DNA of 64,000 nt from Tectiglobus sp965223355 (GTDB taxonomy: Bacteria > Pseudomonadota > Alphaproteobacteria > Rhizobiales > Hyphomicrobiaceae). Positions within the stretch are counted from its first letter, which is position 1; the number at the start of each line of letters is the position of its first letter. Below, in pieces: positions 7,675 through 15,437 of the stretch. Under the pieces are notes generated by a model, which made no database searches, had not been told where the DNA came from, and worked only from the letters and a program-made list of their open reading frames with translations. Position numbers and translations under genes: made by a program. The stretch is from the NCBI GenBank assembly GCA_965223355.1, contig CBDCWE010000003.1:4774001-4838000 (forward strand), in the 5' to 3' direction.

Positions 7675-8362
7675 GTCAGTTCAGACAACATTTCAACGAG
7701 ACTGCGCCTACGAGAAGCTTCTCTCCTTAATTGTTGAAGGACATCTGCTTCCCGGCCAGCCAATTTCAGAGCGCCAGATCGCGGCGAACCTGGGCATTGG
7801 TCGCACGCCGGTTCGCGAGGCGATGCGTGCATTGGCACAGGATGGCCTACTTGAAATCATCCCGGCGCGCGGAACATTTGTTCGCGGCATTTCTGACGAT
7901 CAGCTGCGCGAGCTCTACGAAGTCCGTCAGGCTCTGGAAGGGCAGGCTGCTGAGCTTGCAGCGCGCAACGGACCTACGACGGAGCTGCTTGATTTCGTCG
8001 CGAGGCTGGAAGGCAGTCGAGCTGCGCAAACCGACAAGGAACTGGGTGAGACCTACGAAATCGGGGCTCAATTCCACGTCGAGGTCTTCCGCTGCGCCAA
8101 CAACTCGATCCTTACTGAACTGTATCTTCCAATCCGGAACCGCTTCCGCGTCACAATCAGCCTTGGGCGGTACTATGACCGTGATTGGGTTATCGATGGA
8201 ATCGACCAGCATCTCGATATTCTAAGTGCGATTGTGGAACGAAAGCACACCAAAGCGGGACGACTGATGCGCGCGCATTTGCACGAGAGCTGGCTCTCAA
8301 AGACGCGCATTCTTTCTCGACTTAATCGTGGCCAGGACAATGAGCCTCGAATGGCGTCGTAG
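7673..8362 (+). CDS. GntR-family transcriptional regulator (FCD domain)
   Basis: A 229-residue regulator. The N-terminal winged helix (about 10-75) contains GQPISERQIAANLGIGRTPVREAMRAL and ends with the wing LLEIIPARGTFVRGIS. The C-terminal FCD ligand-binding domain (about 85-215) starts LRELYEVRQALEGQAAELAA and supplies the D-H-H type metal or ligand pocket (FHVEVFRCANN, DQHLDILSAI). It directly precedes aapJ in the same direction, so it most likely senses the transported amino acid or a product and controls the seven-gene unit. The ATG at 7673 gives the standard length. Confidence 0.92.
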   Translation: MSVQTTFQRDCAYEKLLSLIVEGHLLPGQPISERQIAANLGIGRTPVREAMRALAQDGLLEIIPARGTFVRGISDDQLRELYEVRQALEGQAAELAARNGPTTELLDFVARLEGSRAAQTDKELGETYEIGAQFHVEVFRCANNSILTELYLPIRNRFRVTISLGRYYDRDWVIDGIDQHLDILSAIVERKHTKAGRLMRAHLHESWLSKTRILSRLNRGQDNEPRMAS

Positions 8363-8401
8363 TGCAACGACTTCAATCCAAGCCCAAGGAGGAGGAGCGA
8401 G

Positions 8402-9442
8402 ATGAAAGAGTTTAAGTTCGGTGTCTTAACGGGCGCCGCTATCGCCATGACATTGACAATGGCCGGTGGCGTTGCCGCTGCTGACGGGCCGACATTGGCG
8501 AAGGTAAAGCAGCGTGGCGAAGTGCTGTGCGGTGTCCACCAGGGCCGCTACGGCTTTGCAATTGCCGATAGTCAGGGCAAGTGGAAAGGGCTCGACGTCG
8601 ACTTCTGCCGGGCCGTTGCTGCAGCAGTTCTCGGCGACTCGGAGAAGGTGAAGTACCTACCGATGAGCAGCGTGCAACGTTTTCCTGCTCTGCAGTCCGG
8701 TGAAATCGATATGCTGTCGCGCACAACGACGGTCACTTTGACCCGCGACGCGTCTCTCGGCCTCAACTTCGGGCCAACGACCTTCTACACCGGCACCGGC
8801 TTCATGGTGCGCAAGTCAACCGGCGCCAAGAAGGTCGATGACCTTAATGGCGCGACGGTTTGTGTGCTGCCCGGCTCGACGACGGAAAAGAACATCGCAG
8901 CGCTGTTCAAGTCGAAGGGTATCACCTACCAACCGGTGGTCATCGAAAACCAGAAAGCCATGGTGGGTGCTTATTTCTCCGGACGCTGTGATGTCATGTC
9001 GATGGACCAGGCGGGACTTCCAGGACATCGCCAGTTCGATGCCAAGAAGCCTGAGGATCACGTCATCCTGGATGGCGTGTTCTCGAAAGAACCGCTTGCT
9101 ATCGGTGTGCGCCAGGGCGACGACCAGTGGTACGACATCATCAAATGGGTGACCTACGTTACCTTCAATGCTGAAGAGATGGGTTTGACGACAAAGAATG
9201 TCGATGAAATGCGCAAGTCATCGAAAAACCCGGACATTCGGCGCCTGATCCGCAAGGACTCAAAGATCGGCGCCAAGCTTGGCCTAGACAGCGAATGGGC
9301 GTATCGCGTCATCAAGCAGGTCGGCAGCTACAAGGAAATCTACGACCGCAACTTCGGCAAAGATTCCCCGCTGCAGCTGCCGCGTGGCATCAACAAGCTT
9401 TGGACCGAAGGTGGACTGATTTACGGCTATCCGATCAAGTAG
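8402..9442 (+). CDS. aapJ: General L-amino acid ABC transporter, substrate-binding protein
   Basis: A 346-residue periplasmic solute-binding protein (family 3) of the AapJ type, which captures a wide range of L-amino acids. A signal peptide is clear (GAAIAMTLTMAGGVAAADG, cleavage near residue 28). Family hallmarks are VKQRGEVLCGVHQG, GLDVDFCRAVAAAVLGD, LQSGEIDMLSRTTTVTLTRD, LNGATVCVLPGSTTEKN and, at the end, LPRGINKLWTEGGLIY. The ribosome site AAGGAGGAGGAG is strong, fitting the high expression binding proteins need. It is the first structural gene of the aap unit. Confidence 0.93.
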   Translation: MKEFKFGVLTGAAIAMTLTMAGGVAAADGPTLAKVKQRGEVLCGVHQGRYGFAIADSQGKWKGLDVDFCRAVAAAVLGDSEKVKYLPMSSVQRFPALQSGEIDMLSRTTTVTLTRDASLGLNFGPTTFYTGTGFMVRKSTGAKKVDDLNGATVCVLPGSTTEKNIAALFKSKGITYQPVVIENQKAMVGAYFSGRCDVMSMDQAGLPGHRQFDAKKPEDHVILDGVFSKEPLAIGVRQGDDQWYDIIKWVTYVTFNAEEMGLTTKNVDEMRKSSKNPDIRRLIRKDSKIGAKLGLDSEWAYRVIKQVGSYKEIYDRNFGKDSPLQLPRGINKLWTEGGLIYGYPIK

Positions 9443-9526
9443 TCGGCTGGCAAGTAGTTGGCCGGCGAGAATCAAGCTCGGCGCTGCTCTGGCGCCGAGC
9501 TGCGTAGCTGAACCTGGGAATTGCGC

Positions 9527-10726
9527 ATGGCCGAGCAGACGATACCTGGTGGCGAGTTTGAAAGGCCCAGGCTAAGCCTTAGCGGAGTGCTCTATTCTCA
9601 GGCAATACGTGGTATTGCGTACCAGGTGCTGCTTGGTATCGCGGTGATATTATGCGGCTACTATCTCTACACCAATGTCAGTGAAAACCTGTCCCGGCAG
9701 GGCATCGCGACAGGGTTCAAGTTTCTGACAGAAGCGGCTGGCTTCGATATCGGACAATCCGTGGTCCCGTTCGATTCAGAAGACAGCTACGGCCGTGCCT
9801 TGTGGGTCGGCATTCTCAATACGCTAACGGTTGCGGCATGTGGTATCGTACTGGCAACGATACTTGGCGTTGTCGTCGGGATCGCGCGCGTTTCCACGAA
9901 TTGGTTTGCCGCCAAGTTCTCATCGGCGTACGTCGAGCTCGTGCGCAACGTACCTGTCGTCCTGCACGTGATTTTCTGGGCGGCGTTTCTTCGAAATCTA
10001 CCGGGTCCGAAGCAGTCGTGGAGCCCGTTTGAAGGTCTCTATCTCAACAATCGAGGGCTAATTTTTGCCGTCCCAACATCGAACCCCGTTTACGTCTGGG
10101 TCGGACTGGCAGCCATCGCTGCAGTGATTGCCGCATTTCTGTTTACCCGATGGGCCCGCCTGCGTCGTGAAAGAACAGGGAATTTCACGCCGACGCTGTG
10201 GCCGGTCATCGCCATGGTGCTCGGCCTGCCAGCGCTCACCTGGCTTGTCGGTGGCGCGCCGCTCGTCTGGAACATGCCAGTTTTCCGAGGGTTCAATTTC
10301 GCAGGCGGTGCCTCGCTGACACCCGAGTTCGTCGGATTGTTGATCGGTATTACTGTCTACACTGCAGCCTTCATTGCTGAGATTGTGCGAGCCGGCATCC
10401 AGTCCGTCGCTTCCGGACAAATCGAGGCCGCGCGATCGCTCGGTCTCAAGCCCGGTTGGATCATGCGATACGTGACGCTGCCGCAGGCGCTGCGTGTCAT
10501 CGTGCCCCCAACAACGAGCCAGTATCTCAGTCTGACGAAGAACTCTTCGCTCGGGGTCTTGATCGGCTATCCCGACCTCGTGAACGTCGGCAACACGACT
10601 CTCAACCAGACCGGGCAGGCGGTTGAGGCGATTTCAATCATGATGCTGGTCTACCTCATCATTTCTCTGACCATCTCGACATTCATGAATATTTACAACC
10701 GTTCGATTGTCCTGACGGAGCGCTGA
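9527..10726 (+). CDS. aapQ: General L-amino acid ABC transporter permease
   Basis: A 399-residue inner-membrane permease of the His/Glu/Gln/Arg family. A long N-terminal extension and a periplasmic insert (about 165-260) are characteristic of AapQ as against shorter permeases. Membrane spans include GVLYSQAIRGIAYQVLLGIA and LNTLTVAACGIVLATILGVV. The EAA loop that contacts the ATPase reads SGQIEAARSLGLKPGWIMRYVTLPQALR. The start at 9527 (MAEQT) is preceded by GGGA; a TTG six bases earlier is less likely. Only 4 nt separate it from aapM. Confidence 0.92.
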   Translation: MAEQTIPGGEFERPRLSLSGVLYSQAIRGIAYQVLLGIAVILCGYYLYTNVSENLSRQGIATGFKFLTEAAGFDIGQSVVPFDSEDSYGRALWVGILNTLTVAACGIVLATILGVVVGIARVSTNWFAAKFSSAYVELVRNVPVVLHVIFWAAFLRNLPGPKQSWSPFEGLYLNNRGLIFAVPTSNPVYVWVGLAAIAAVIAAFLFTRWARLRRERTGNFTPTLWPVIAMVLGLPALTWLVGGAPLVWNMPVFRGFNFAGGASLTPEFVGLLIGITVYTAAFIAEIVRAGIQSVASGQIEAARSLGLKPGWIMRYVTLPQALRVIVPPTTSQYLSLTKNSSLGVLIGYPDLVNVGNTTLNQTGQAVEAISIMMLVYLIISLTISTFMNIYNRSIVLTER

Positions 10727-10730
10727 CGTC

Positions 10731-11852
10731 ATGACACAGACGGACATGGCGATGGGCAACGCGGCGACCAAGATCAGCGACGAGCCGCCCCCGATGGAAA
10801 AGATCCCGCTGCTGCGCTGGCTCCGGCGCAACTTCTTCGGCTCGATTTCATCAACGCTGATCACCGTTGCGTTTATTGCCGTCCTCGCCTATCTGCTGCC
10901 CGGTTTCATTAAGTGGGGCCTAATAGATGCCGTTTGGGGCAAAGCGAGCCATGAAGAATGCCGCGCGGCAACCGGCGCGTGTTGGGCGGCGGTCGTTGAA
11001 AAACACCGGCCAATGCTGTTCGGGGTCTACCCTTACGAAGAGCATTGGCGTTTGGTGCTGGCGCTGGCGTTGTACCTTGGCGCCGTTCTAATCACCGTGC
11101 AGCGCCGGTTCTGGAAACCGCTTCTGCTGCTGCCATTGTGGGCGTTCTCATTTGCGGCAATCGGCATTCTTCTCTGGGGCGGCGTGTTTGGCTTGACGTT
11201 TGTTGATTCAAGCCAGTGGGGCGGCCTGCCGCTCACAATGGTATTGTTCACCGGTACGGTCGTAATGGGATTGCCGATCGCGGTTCTATTGGCGCTTGGC
11301 CGCCAGTCAACTTTGCCGCTCGTCAAGGCGGTCTCAGTAACGTTGATTGAATGCCTCAGAGGTGTACCGCTCATCACGATCCTGTTCGTTGCCGTCAACG
11401 TCTTCCCGCTGTTCTTGCCCTCTGGCCTGGAGATCAACAAATTACTGCGCGTCATGGTCGGCATGGCGATCTTCTTTGCCTGCTATCAGGCCGAGGTAAT
11501 ACGTGGCGGTCTGCAAGCCGTCGCCAAGGGGCAGAAAGAGGCAGCCGAGTCGCTCGGGCTGACGTACTGGCAGACGACCAGCCGTATCATCCTGCCTCAG
11601 GCGCTTCGGATTTGCCTGCCGGGGATGGTCAACCACATCATCGCAGCGCTCAAGAACACCTCGTTCGTTCTGATCATTGGCTTGTTCGACATTCTGACGG
11701 CAACGACGGCTGTGATGGAAGATCCGCTTTGGCGCCGGTTCTTCGTTGAGGCCTACTTGTTCGTTGCCTTGATCTACTTCGTCATGTGTTTCGCATTGTC
11801 GAAATACAGCCAACGCCTGGAACGCTGGCTCAATGAAGGCCGCCGCTACTGA
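10731..11852 (+). CDS. aapM: General L-amino acid ABC transporter permease
   Basis: A 373-residue second permease, expected to pair with AapQ in the inner membrane. The cytoplasmic N-terminus (EKIPLLRWLRRNFFGSI) leads to a first span near FIAVLAYLLPGFI. A large periplasmic loop with CRAATGACWAAVVEKHRPML follows, as in AapM homologues. The EAA loop is KGQKEAAESLGLTYWQTTSRIILPQALR. It is co-directional and tightly spaced with aapQ and aapP. Confidence 0.92.
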   Translation: MTQTDMAMGNAATKISDEPPPMEKIPLLRWLRRNFFGSISSTLITVAFIAVLAYLLPGFIKWGLIDAVWGKASHEECRAATGACWAAVVEKHRPMLFGVYPYEEHWRLVLALALYLGAVLITVQRRFWKPLLLLPLWAFSFAAIGILLWGGVFGLTFVDSSQWGGLPLTMVLFTGTVVMGLPIAVLLALGRQSTLPLVKAVSVTLIECLRGVPLITILFVAVNVFPLFLPSGLEINKLLRVMVGMAIFFACYQAEVIRGGLQAVAKGQKEAAESLGLTYWQTTSRIILPQALRICLPGMVNHIIAALKNTSFVLIIGLFDILTATTAVMEDPLWRRFFVEAYLFVALIYFVMCFALSKYSQRLERWLNEGRRY

Positions 11853-11882
11853 ATTAGTCACTACCGCGAAGGTTCGAAGTGT

Positions 11883-12668
11883 ATGCAGGATGTAACTCAC
11901 GAACGCGAGCAGGCCGACACAGACGGCGCCTCCCTGCCCGTCATCCAACTGGTTGAGGTGTCGAAGTGGTACGGCAGTTTTCAAGCGCTGCGCGGCATCA
12001 ACCTCGAGATCTCCAAAGGCGAACGCGTTGTTGTCTGTGGTCCGTCAGGTTCAGGCAAATCGACCATGATTCGCTGCATCAATCGCCTCGAAGTGCATCA
12101 GCGTGGACGGATCATCGTCGATGGCGTCGAACTCACAGACAACCTCAAGAACATCGAGGCTGTTCGCCGTGACGTTGGTATGGTGTTTCAGTCGTTCAAT
12201 TTATTTCCGCACATGCGCGTTATCGACAATCTTACGCTCGCCCCGATGCTGGTGCGCCGAATGACCAAAGAGAAAGCCGAAGAAATGGCACTGGGCTATC
12301 TGGAGCGCGTCCAAATCGCTGACCAAGCCTACAAATATCCCGGCCAATTGTCCGGTGGGCAGCAGCAACGTGTTGCGATTGCGCGCTCCCTTTGTATGCA
12401 GCCGCGTATCATGCTTTTCGACGAGCCGACATCGGCTCTTGATCCTGAAATGATCAAGGAAGTGCTCGACGTGATGGTCGAACTTGCGAGCGAAGGTATG
12501 ACCATGGTCGTTGTCTCCCACGAAATGGGATTTGCCAAAACCGTCGCAGACAAAATGGTGTTTATGGATCAATCCGAGATCGTCGAAGTTGCACCGCCTT
12601 CGGAATTCTTTGATGCGCCGAAGAGCGATCGTACCAAACTCTTCCTAAGCCAGATCCTGACCCACTAA
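11883..12668 (+). CDS. aapP: Amino acid ABC transporter ATP-binding protein
   Basis: A 261-residue ATPase that energises the AapQM channel. Walker A GPSGSGKST, Q-loop VFQSFNLFPHM, signature LSGGQQQRVAIARSL, Walker B IMLFDEPTSALDP and the H-loop VVSHEMGF are all intact. A short N-terminal tail of about 20 residues precedes the domain. The gene ends 14 nt before the class V aminotransferase, supporting one transcript. Confidence 0.94.
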   Translation: MQDVTHEREQADTDGASLPVIQLVEVSKWYGSFQALRGINLEISKGERVVVCGPSGSGKSTMIRCINRLEVHQRGRIIVDGVELTDNLKNIEAVRRDVGMVFQSFNLFPHMRVIDNLTLAPMLVRRMTKEKAEEMALGYLERVQIADQAYKYPGQLSGGQQQRVAIARSLCMQPRIMLFDEPTSALDPEMIKEVLDVMVELASEGMTMVVVSHEMGFAKTVADKMVFMDQSEIVEVAPPSEFFDAPKSDRTKLFLSQILTH

Positions 12669-12682
12669 TATGGTGAAACAAT

Positions 12683-13849
12683 ATGTCTGTCGTTACGGAT
12701 AGATCGAGGGCTGCATCTGATGCGCCGGATTGGCGGGCACTGCGCGCAAAGTTCCCGCTTCTTGGCAAATGGACCTATCTCGATCTCGGACGGAAGGCGC
12801 CATTGCCTGTCTATGCCCAACAAGCCGCCAATGCGTGGTTTGAAGACACGTTCGAAACAGCAGGCGCAGCAGCGTTCTCGATGTCCGAGGTTGAAAAAAC
12901 ACGATCTGCTGTTGCGGACACGTTTGGTGCACCCGTCGACAAGGTCGCACTTATCAAGAATACTGCGGAGGGTATCAATATTGTGGCTGCCGGCTTCCCA
13001 TGGGCACCGGGCGACAATGTCGTGATCTCTCAACACGAGCATGAAAACAATACTTTCCCCTGGCGTTATCTGGCCGACAAAGGTGTCGAGGTTCGCTTCG
13101 CCGAACCTGATGAAGATGGATGCGTGCGTCCATCCTCTTATGAGCGAGCCGTAGACGACCGAACCCGCATCATCGCCGTTGCGTGGGTGACCTACGGCAA
13201 CGGCTATCGAGCCGATATTCCCGCACTCGGACGGTTCTGCAAGTCGCGCAATATCAAGCTCGTTGTTGACGCCATTCAAGCCGTCGGTGTCTTATCAGAT
13301 CGCGTTGATGCGCTCGGCGCCGACGTCGTGGTTGCCGGCGGTCACAAAGCGCAATTCAGCCTGACCGGCGCGGGGTTCATGTACCTCACACTTGAGATGA
13401 TCAAGTTGCTCCGCCCGCCCTATGGCGCAAAGTTCTCGTTCACATCCAACGATCGCCATCAGGCGGCACCGAAGCTGCAGGACAATGCCCGACGGTTCGA
13501 GTATGGCAACCCCAATTTCATGGGGCTTGCCGTTCAGAGGCGGTCAGCTGCATTCATTTCTGAAATAGGTCTTGGAAACATCGAGACTCGGGTCAAAGCG
13601 CTGTCGACCTATTTGATCGATGAGGCCAAGGCGCGCCAGATGAAGGTGCTCACACCAATTGATTGGAACGAGCGTGCCGGCATCGTGGCGATCGCCGTTA
13701 ACGGTGATGCCGATGAAGTCGAGGCGAGGCTTAACGACAACCACGTGCGCATCGCGGCCAAGGACGGCCATCTGCGCGCTGGCATTCACTTCTATAACAA
13801 CCAAGAAGACATCGATCGATTTCTCATTTCATTGACGGCAATTCAGTAG
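12683..13849 (+). CDS. Class V PLP-dependent aminotransferase / desulfurase-like enzyme
   Basis: A 388-residue fold-type I PLP enzyme of the class V group (cysteine desulfurase / isopenicillin-N epimerase-like). Visible features are the cofactor contacts KNTAEGINIVA (about 92-102) and SQHEHENNTFPW, D196 in LVVDAIQAVGVL, and the Schiff-base lysine K222 in VAGGHKAQFSLTG. The active-site cysteine loop expected of a desulfurase is not evident, so transamination, beta-elimination or epimerisation of an amino acid is more likely. Its place between aapP and a second aminotransferase suggests it acts on the imported amino acid. Confidence 0.85.
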   Translation: MSVVTDRSRAASDAPDWRALRAKFPLLGKWTYLDLGRKAPLPVYAQQAANAWFEDTFETAGAAAFSMSEVEKTRSAVADTFGAPVDKVALIKNTAEGINIVAAGFPWAPGDNVVISQHEHENNTFPWRYLADKGVEVRFAEPDEDGCVRPSSYERAVDDRTRIIAVAWVTYGNGYRADIPALGRFCKSRNIKLVVDAIQAVGVLSDRVDALGADVVVAGGHKAQFSLTGAGFMYLTLEMIKLLRPPYGAKFSFTSNDRHQAAPKLQDNARRFEYGNPNFMGLAVQRRSAAFISEIGLGNIETRVKALSTYLIDEAKARQMKVLTPIDWNERAGIVAIAVNGDADEVEARLNDNHVRIAAKDGHLRAGIHFYNNQEDIDRFLISLTAIQ

Positions 13850-13906
13850 GCCGTTTTGAGATTCTGAAGGTGACGTCAGCTAACGCGTCTAGGCAAGGGG
13901 GCCCGA

Positions 13907-15130
13907 ATGATTTCCGATGCAGACGACGAATTCTTCGCTCCGCGGATGGCCCGTTTTGGTGCATCACAAACGACTGGCATGAGCAATCGAGCGCGCGCGT
14001 TGGCTTACGCTGGAATCGATATCATTGCGCTTAGTTCCGGTGAGCCTGATTTCGAGACACCCGATCATATCCGCGAAGCAGCCAAGGCAGCGATCGATGC
14101 CGGCCGTTCGAAGTACACCAACACAGATGGGATGCCGGAACTCAAGGAAGCCGTGGTTCGCAAGTTTCGACGCGACAATGGTATCGTGTGCTCAACAGAT
14201 CAGATTACAGTTGGCACCGGTGCAAAGCAGGTCATCTTCAACGCTCTGCTGACAACGGTCAGCGCTGGAGACGAAGTCATCATTCCGGCGCCCTACTGGG
14301 TCTCTTACCCTGCGATGGTGGCTCTAGCTGGCGGCAAACCTGTAGAGGTCGCAACCCGTGCAGAACGTGGCTTCGTCCTCGATGCGGGTGATTTGGAGCG
14401 AGCCATAACCAGCCGCACAAAGTGGCTCATCATAAACAACCCCTGCAATCCTTCAGGCGCAGTATGGGATGGCGAGAGCCTGCGCCAGATCGCGGCCGTT
14501 CTTGTCCGCCATCCTCATGTCCGAATACTAACCGATGACATTTACGAGCACCTTGTCTACGACAATGCGGTTGTTGAAGCCTTTGGCGCCATTGCACCTG
14601 AACTGTCTGAACGGATCATCACGGTGAACGGACTATCGAAAGGCTACTGTATGACAGGTTGGCGAATTGGGTTTGCCGCCGGTCCAGTCCCGTTGATCAC
14701 AGCCATGCGAAAACTGCAGTCCCAGTCGACCTCCAATCCGAACACGGTTGCACAACACGCCGCCGTTGCGGCATTGGACGGCCCAAAGGATTTCATGGCC
14801 GCAAACCGTGAACGGTTCAAGCGACGCCGAGACGCCGTGGTTACACGCATCAACGCTATGGCGCGCCTGAATTGCCGAACGCCTCGCGGCGCGTTTTATG
14901 CCTTTGTCGATTGTTCTGAAGCCATCGGCAGCCGAACGCCGCAAGGTAAAGTCATCCGCTCCGATACAATGCTTTGCGAGCACCTACTGGACGAACACCA
15001 CATTGCGCTCGTGCCGGGCTCTGCATTCGGCACCCCTGAACATATTCGCATCTCGTATGCAGCTTCCGATAAAGAATTGGAACGAGCCTGCGACCGACTC
15101 GAAGCAGCGATGTCATCGTTGAGTAGTTGA
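13907..15130 (+). CDS. Class I/II PLP-dependent aminotransferase (aspartate aminotransferase-like)
   Basis: A 407-residue fold-type I aminotransferase. The family markers are LSSGEPDFETPDHI, YTNTDGMPELKEAV, NNPCNPSGAVW (substrate and PLP contacts), ILTDDIYEHLVYD, and the lysine motif VNGLSKGYCMTGWRIGF with K245 as Schiff base. The closing HIRISYAAS carries the carboxylate-binding arginine. Its family deaminates Asp, aromatic or related amino acids to 2-oxo acids. AAGGGGG precedes the ATG, and a 57-nt gap separates it from the class V gene. It is the last gene of the aap unit. Confidence 0.9.
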   Translation: MISDADDEFFAPRMARFGASQTTGMSNRARALAYAGIDIIALSSGEPDFETPDHIREAAKAAIDAGRSKYTNTDGMPELKEAVVRKFRRDNGIVCSTDQITVGTGAKQVIFNALLTTVSAGDEVIIPAPYWVSYPAMVALAGGKPVEVATRAERGFVLDAGDLERAITSRTKWLIINNPCNPSGAVWDGESLRQIAAVLVRHPHVRILTDDIYEHLVYDNAVVEAFGAIAPELSERIITVNGLSKGYCMTGWRIGFAAGPVPLITAMRKLQSQSTSNPNTVAQHAAVAALDGPKDFMAANRERFKRRRDAVVTRINAMARLNCRTPRGAFYAFVDCSEAIGSRTPQGKVIRSDTMLCEHLLDEHHIALVPGSAFGTPEHIRISYAASDKELERACDRLEAAMSSLSS

Positions 15131-15197
15131 ATTCACCTAGCCCAAGTTGAACCGCAAAGTCCTAGCTACGAGGTTAGAGGGCCAACGGTGAGCGTCG

Positions 15198-15437
15198 TGA
15201 ACCGACCCGGAAACACCGGAGGTCGTTTTGTTTGAGTCAGGCGGCGATGCACAGCTCCTCCATGCTGGCGTCGTCGTTGGCCTCTGCTCCGGCCGGCGGG
15301 ATATTGCCGATCGATGAGAGCAGGCGGCGGTTGTTGAACCAGTTGACCCATTCTAGTGTTGCGAACTCGACCGCCTCGAACGACCGCCATGGCCCGCGCC
15401 GGTGGACGACTTCGGTTTTATAGAGCCCGTTGATGAT
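15198..15437 (-). pseudogene. IS3-family transposase remnant (3' end, inverted copy)
   Basis: The same OrfB C-terminus as at 5.2 kb but on the minus strand: INGLYKTEVVHRRGPWRSFE to WFNNRRLLSSIGNIPPAGAE, with the stop at 15237-15239 and the IS right end at 15198. Homology stops at the ATCAAC of the ETINGLYK segment, directly against the selB stop codon. It is shorter than the 5.2-kb copy and inactive. Confidence 0.85.
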
